Below are positions 60,251-64,000 of a stretch of 64,000 nucleotides of DNA, one piece after another. The stretch's first letter is position 1. The number at the start of each line of letters is the position of its first letter. The notes below the pieces were generated by a model, which was not told the origin of the DNA, did not search any database, and saw nothing but the letters and a program-made list of their open reading frames with translations. Origin of the DNA: Acidimicrobiales bacterium. GTDB taxonomy: Bacteria; Actinomycetota; Acidimicrobiia; Acidimicrobiales; Aldehydirespiratoraceae. The position numbers and the translations under genes were made by a program. The DNA lies in assembly GCA_029246685.1 (NCBI GenBank), contig JAQWMR010000017.1, forward strand, positions 1 to 64,000, given 5' to 3'.

Positions 60251-60266
60251 GACGACTGCAGTCGTC
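60251..60266. terminator. Palindrome between convergent genes
   Basis: GACGACTGCAGTCGTC is a perfect 16-nt palindrome beginning right after the antiporter stop. It probably forms a short terminator or mRNA-protecting hairpin for one or both convergent units. Confidence 0.45.
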
Positions 60267-60272
60267 GTCTGA

Positions 60273-60601
60273 TTAGGGTCCACGAGCGAGCAGACCGTGA
60301 CCATGTCGCCGGCCAGCGCTTTGAGCGTCAGGGGTACGTCATCCAACAGGAACTCCATCCGGCCCGGGTTGGCCGCACTCGCGAAGAAGCGGATGGACGA
60401 ACCCCGGTCCACTTTCGCGTCGTAGCGAACGTGCACGCTCGTCTGGAGGGCGACGTCGGTGCCTGTCTCTGTCCGCAACGCCAACGGCGACGGCTCGTCC
60501 CGACATGTGCCGAGCTCGCCCTCCAGCAGGCGCTGATCGAAGGCGAATCGCATCGTCAGCTCATTGCGGATCTCGTCCCGAAGCGTGCCGACCGCCTGCA
60601 A
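60273..60601 (-). pseudogene. Detached C-terminal segment of the membrane glycosyltransferase-like gene
   Basis: Directly after the TAG at 60602-60604 the same frame continues for 109 codons of protein-like sequence: VGTLRDEIRNELTMRFAFDQ, RLLEGELGTCRDEPSP, TSVHVRYDAKVDRGSSIRFF, MEFLLDDVPLTLKALAGDMV, CSLVDP. It is a soluble beta-rich domain. One extra C in the CCCTAA context near 60275 would give a stop (VDP then TAA) just before the palindrome. The frame otherwise runs on antisense to the antiporter. Confidence 0.5.
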
Positions 60602-61906
60602 CTATCCGTCGGCGTGCGCCTCGAGGATGAATCCCATCGTGAGGTGCGGTGAGACCGCGGCGCCGAACGGGTCGTGATCCGCGGGTACGTCTGCGGCCGC
60701 GGGATGGGCGGGGATCGAGCGGACGAGTCGTTCTTGCTTCTCGTGGTACGCCTCGTCGGACGGCTTCTCGGTGAAGTTCGACGCGTTGCCGGGTATCGCG
60801 ACGAGCAGGAGGATCACGGCGGCGATGAGCGGATGCCACCGCCGAGCACAGGCCTCGAGTCCGACAGCCACCAACGGGAGGGCCAACGCCGCGGTGATGT
60901 AGACGTACCGGTTCAGCCGGGAGGCGTCGGCTCCTGTCCACCAGCGGCCCTGTGCGATCAGGCCGAGATTCAGCGCACCGACGAGCAACAGCACGACGGG
61001 GGCGAGCAGCGCCTGGCGAGGAATGTCCGCAGCTCGGTCGGCGAGGACCAGGAGAACGCCGCACATCGTCACGGCCGCCAGCGGTATGGCCAACTGTGGT
61101 GTTGCGCTGAGCGCGACGAACGCTCCGACCTCGCCATTCCAGATCCAGGACCAGAGCGCATCCAGCGACGGTCGCCCGAAAACGGCCGCGCTCGTACTCG
61201 GTGCGTAGATGGCGTACCACGTGACGTACATCGCTCCGAGCGGCGCAGTGTGAGCAGCTGCCACCCGCCAGCCCCGCCGCGTCAGCGCGAACGCGCCGAC
61301 GCCTATGAGCATCGGGATCGCGATGCCGGAGCACATCAGAGCAATAGCGCCGGAGGCGATACCCCAACCGTCGCGACGGCCCCACCGTCCGTCGTGGTCG
61401 AGCAGAAGCATCTGGACCAGTGCGAATGCCACGGCCCCCGTGAACGCGACCTGGAACCCCGAGACGATGTTTTGCGACCCGGGCCCGAACAGCACGAACG
61501 CGCCCGCGGCGACAGCAGCGATCGTCGGCCGGACCTCGCTGCGGCGCATGAGCAGGTACAGCGCCACGACGAGAAGGAGATGAAAGAGAACGGCGACGGC
61601 CTGGTAGGGCACGTAGGTCCGGAGCCCGAAGAGGCCATAGAGCACGCGAAAGGCAACGACGCCAACGGTGTCCCAGTGCTCGTTGTGTGGCTCGAAGATG
61701 TCTGAGCCACTGCCGAGGTCGCGGCCGGCGAGGAACGCCCACTCGTCGCGGAAGAACCAGTGGTAGCGACCGATGTGGAGTGTGATCAGCGGTAGCGTGA
61801 TCGCGACGTAGGCCGCGAACAACAGCGTGGCCGGGTGTCGGTCGGTCAGCTGCCGGCGAGCAACGGCGACGAGTTCGCGGCGACGTCTCGTGCCGGGCAT
61901 GGTCAT
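60602..61906 (-). CDS. Polytopic membrane protein, GT-C glycosyltransferase-like
   Basis: 434 aa with about ten to eleven transmembrane segments. The first periplasmic loop carries HWFFRDEWAFLAGRD and PHNEHWDTV, acidic residues placed as in GT-C enzymes that use polyprenyl-linked sugars. The rest is hydrophobic and alanine-rich. Reading stops at TAG 60602-60604, followed by a further 109 coherent codons in the same frame (see adjoining feature), so the annotated protein may be truncated. The start is the ATG at 61906, or 61900. Confidence 0.65.
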   Translation of the reverse strand: MTMPGTRRRRELVAVARRQLTDRHPATLLFAAYVAITLPLITLHIGRYHWFFRDEWAFLAGRDLGSGSDIFEPHNEHWDTVGVVAFRVLYGLFGLRTYVPYQAVAVLFHLLLVVALYLLMRRSEVRPTIAAVAAGAFVLFGPGSQNIVSGFQVAFTGAVAFALVQMLLLDHDGRWGRRDGWGIASGAIALMCSGIAIPMLIGVGAFALTRRGWRVAAAHTAPLGAMYVTWYAIYAPSTSAAVFGRPSLDALWSWIWNGEVGAFVALSATPQLAIPLAAVTMCGVLLVLADRAADIPRQALLAPVVLLLVGALNLGLIAQGRWWTGADASRLNRYVYITAALALPLVAVGLEACARRWHPLIAAVILLLVAIPGNASNFTEKPSDEAYHEKQERLVRSIPAHPAAADVPADHDPFGAAVSPHLTMGFILEAHADG

Positions 61907-61975
61907 CGCCCCAGGGTGGAGTCCGGTGCCGCGACCGTCAACCTCGCAGCGGGCGTGGACCGCGGCTCTGGCTCC

Positions 61976-64000
61976 CTATATCGACCCGGTGGGTTCGCCG
62001 GAGGTCATCGCAGCCGCGAGGCCGTCGAGATCGGGGAGGCCGTCGAGCGGCCCGATGAGCGTGATCTGGTCATCGGCTCGGAGAACGAGGTCGTCGTGGA
62101 CTCGAATGACGCGCCCGTCACGACGAATCGCCTCGAGGTGCAGGCTCGCGTCCATGGCGAGCGCCGAAACAGGCTGATCGATCAATGCGCCCGTAGACAG
62201 CTCGGCGAGCAGCGCGTACTGGCCGATCGAGAGGTCGGGGAGCAGCGCTTCCTTGACCTCCGCCTCGTGCGATGCCTCGGCGACGCCGGCTGCCTCGTCG
62301 GCGTGCAGGTAGGCGGCGAGCTCACCCGCGAGCCGCAGCGCCCGCCCGGGGGCGGATTCACAGCCAGCGAGGAAGAACAACGCGTAGACGATCTCGCCCC
62401 GTCCGCCCCATTGCGCCGGAATACGGATGCCGCCCTCGGCGCGAACGATGATCAGATGGTCGTCGTCGGCATCGAAGAAGGCGACGGGCGTGGCCGTCGG
62501 GTGGGCCTCCGATGGCTGAATCCAGAGCGAACCCGACTCGACGAAGCGGTTGGTGACGGTCTCCACCTCGACCTCCATGCGACGTCCGAGCACCTCCGCC
62601 GCTCGCCGAGCAGCCTCGTAGATGTCGTCACCGGTGTTGACGCTCACCACGGCGGCGCGGGCGATGAGGCCGGGATACTCGTCCTCGGAGCGCAGACCGT
62701 GGCTTTTCATCGCCTCGCTGATCTCACGGTCGATGCCCCGATCGACGAGCTCCCCCCACCGTTCGAACACGTGGTAGATCGCACCGGCGTGGCGGGACCG
62801 GGTGCGCCCGTAGCCGAGGTACCAGAGGATGCCGACAACGATGCAGGCGCCCGTGATCGCGAGGGCGAGCGCGCCGAGCTCGATGATCAGGTAGACGTCG
62901 ACGGTGATGCCGAAGATCTGAAGATACGGGTAGAACGGCGCGCGGAACTCCGGTGCGTACGACGAGATGCGAGCTGCCCGCAGCACCAGGACTGCGGCGT
63001 TCACGAGTCCGAGCGTGAGCAAGACGAAGGCGCTCGCCAGCTTCGCGATCGCGCTCACGTCGAACGCCACCACCACGACGGCCATGGCCGCCCCGGTGAC
63101 GAGAATCCCCCACAGCGGGGTGCTGTGCCGGGTCAGGTTCTGGAACCTTGCGGCCACCAGGTGGTCCCGACTCATGGCCAGCGGGTAGCGGGCTGCGGCC
63201 AGGATTCCCGCGTTGGTCGCGGACGAGAACGCCGCGAGTGCCGCGATGGCGACCAGAACGGCGCCCGCCGTCGGCAATGCCGCTTCCGCCGCGGAGTGAA
63301 TGGGCGCGAGATCGTCGTGGAGCTTGTCGGCCGGAACGAGAGCGACGGCGACGAGCATGCCCAGCGTGTAGATCACGGTGCTGACGAGCAGGGACAGCGA
63401 CATACCGAGCGGGATGTTGAGGCTCGGATTCTCGATCTCCTCTGCGGCAGAGGCGACCTTTGTGAGGCCGCCGTAGGAGACGAACACCAAGCCGACGACA
63501 GCGACGAGCCCGCCGAGCCCGTCCGTGTAGAACGGCTCCAGAGTGCCCTCGTTGTCTCCCGCGACGACATCCGACAGTCCGGCGACGAGGAATACGGAGA
63601 GGACGGCGAGGACGAACCCGACGAGTGCCATCTGGAGCGCCGCGCTCGCCTTGGAGCCCATGATGTTCACGATCACGAAGCACGCAATGAGCACGACCGC
63701 GAGCGGCTTGGCGGGCACGTCGAACGCGAGATTCAGATAGGCGCTCATTCCGACGAGTGCGAACGCATCTTTGAGGACGAGCGAGAGCCAGGTGGCCATG
63801 CCGGCGACGGTTCCGACCGCGGGACCGAAGGCCCGCTGGAGGAAGTAGTACGCCCCGCCGGCCCGAGGCATCGCGGCGCTGAGCTCGGCCACCGAGAGCA
63901 TCGCTGGCACGGCGAGCAGTCCCGCGATCGCGTACGCGAGGACGGCGCTGGGACCGGCGGCCGATGCGGCGAGCCCGGGCAGAAGGAACAAACCTGAGCT
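61976..64000 (-). CDS. APC-family amino acid/polyamine permease with C-terminal regulatory domains, 5' end beyond window
   Basis: At least 674 aa, open to the window edge (SSGLFLLPGLAASAAGPSAVL at the right end, so a short N-terminal piece is missing). Eleven to twelve transmembrane segments include YAIAGLLAVPAMLSVAELSAAMPRAGGAYYFLQ and the SSATNAGILAAARYPLAMSRD substrate region. A cytoplasmic tail of about 270 residues follows, with a USP-like part, a PTS-IIA-like part (IVYALFFLAGCESAPGRALRLAGELAAYL) and a TrkA-C-like end (HLEAIRRDGRVIRVHDDLVL). This layout suggests nucleotide-regulated transport of an amino acid or similar solute. Confidence 0.88.
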   Translation of the reverse strand, partial: SSGLFLLPGLAASAAGPSAVLAYAIAGLLAVPAMLSVAELSAAMPRAGGAYYFLQRAFGPAVGTVAGMATWLSLVLKDAFALVGMSAYLNLAFDVPAKPLAVVLIACFVIVNIMGSKASAALQMALVGFVLAVLSVFLVAGLSDVVAGDNEGTLEPFYTDGLGGLVAVVGLVFVSYGGLTKVASAAEEIENPSLNIPLGMSLSLLVSTVIYTLGMLVAVALVPADKLHDDLAPIHSAAEAALPTAGAVLVAIAALAAFSSATNAGILAAARYPLAMSRDHLVAARFQNLTRHSTPLWGILVTGAAMAVVVVAFDVSAIAKLASAFVLLTLGLVNAAVLVLRAARISSYAPEFRAPFYPYLQIFGITVDVYLIIELGALALAITGACIVVGILWYLGYGRTRSRHAGAIYHVFERWGELVDRGIDREISEAMKSHGLRSEDEYPGLIARAAVVSVNTGDDIYEAARRAAEVLGRRMEVEVETVTNRFVESGSLWIQPSEAHPTATPVAFFDADDDHLIIVRAEGGIRIPAQWGGRGEIVYALFFLAGCESAPGRALRLAGELAAYLHADEAAGVAEASHEAEVKEALLPDLSIGQYALLAELSTGALIDQPVSALAMDASLHLEAIRRDGRVIRVHDDLVLRADDQITLIGPLDGLPDLDGLAAAMTSGEPTGSI

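Noticed and set aside
59174..60272. Extension of the split membrane-protein frame antisense to the antiporter
   Set aside because: Beyond about 60272 the sequence is the antisense of the CaCA gene and loses protein-like character; only the 60273-60601 part was kept.
1..64000. CRISPR arrays, prophage, insertion sequences, tRNA or rRNA genes
   Set aside because: No regular spacer-repeat array, no transposase or phage structural protein motif, and no tRNA- or rRNA-like segment was seen on either strand.

Overview
The window is GC-rich with dense, short-gapped and often 4-nt-overlapping genes (GTGA/ATGA junctions). The right-hand gene order is rpsO-pnp-M16 protease-dapB-...-dapA-rnj-...-ftsK. 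That order, an F420-type luciferase-like oxidoreductase and a very large set of short-chain dehydrogenases (SDRs) and Rieske oxygenases point to an actinobacterium, most likely of the Acidimicrobiia type (inference; no rRNA is present).

Left part (1 to about 44.2 kb): an accessory catabolic region. It holds seven SDRs, four Rieske oxygenase alpha subunits with one Rieske ferredoxin, a P450, a limonene-epoxide-hydrolase-like protein, three SnoaL/NTF2-like proteins, an acyl-CoA synthetase, an acyl-CoA dehydrogenase, a thiolase-like/DUF35 pair, a molybdopterin oxidoreductase, a Zn-alcohol dehydrogenase, a nitroreductase, two PPOX-fold proteins, two ThuA-like proteins, an M20 hydrolase with an ABM-domain protein, a sugar-type ABC importer, a 2-oxoacid dehydrogenase E1a-E1b-E2 set, two rifampicin-phosphotransferase-like proteins without an ATP-grasp domain, and a PPDK-like protein without its PEP barrel. 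The substrate cannot be named from sequence. The gene set reads as uptake, oxygenation and dehydrogenation, CoA activation, chain cleavage and entry into central metabolism.

The main hidden signal is a 22-bp operator-like site (left half AAACTAACCGA, right half close to TCGATNRRTTT) found ten times between 2.3 and 37.1 kb. It almost always lies in a divergent or operon-leading gap, often with the promoter -10 element inside it. The only transcription factor gene in the region, a TetR-family repressor at 35.1-35.7 kb, has one copy in its own divergent promoter. This supports one TetR regulon covering the ABC importer and at least nine catabolic transcription units.

Right part (44.4-64 kb): housekeeping genes (rpsO, pnp, M16 peptidase, dapB, SURF1, dapA, RNase J, ftsK, CaCA antiporter, a membrane glycosyltransferase-like protein, an APC transporter cut by the window edge). 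Three patches contain broken genes: 49.3-51.2 kb (Nudix and membrane-protein frameshifts, a flavin hydroxylase remnant), 55.9-56.7 kb (kinase 5' piece joined to another gene's 3' piece) and 60.3-60.6 kb (reading frame continuing past an in-frame stop). A GGGGTCAGACCCC-type palindromic repeat occurs three times, once inside the E2 coding sequence. I saw no rRNA, tRNA, CRISPR array, transposase or phage genes.
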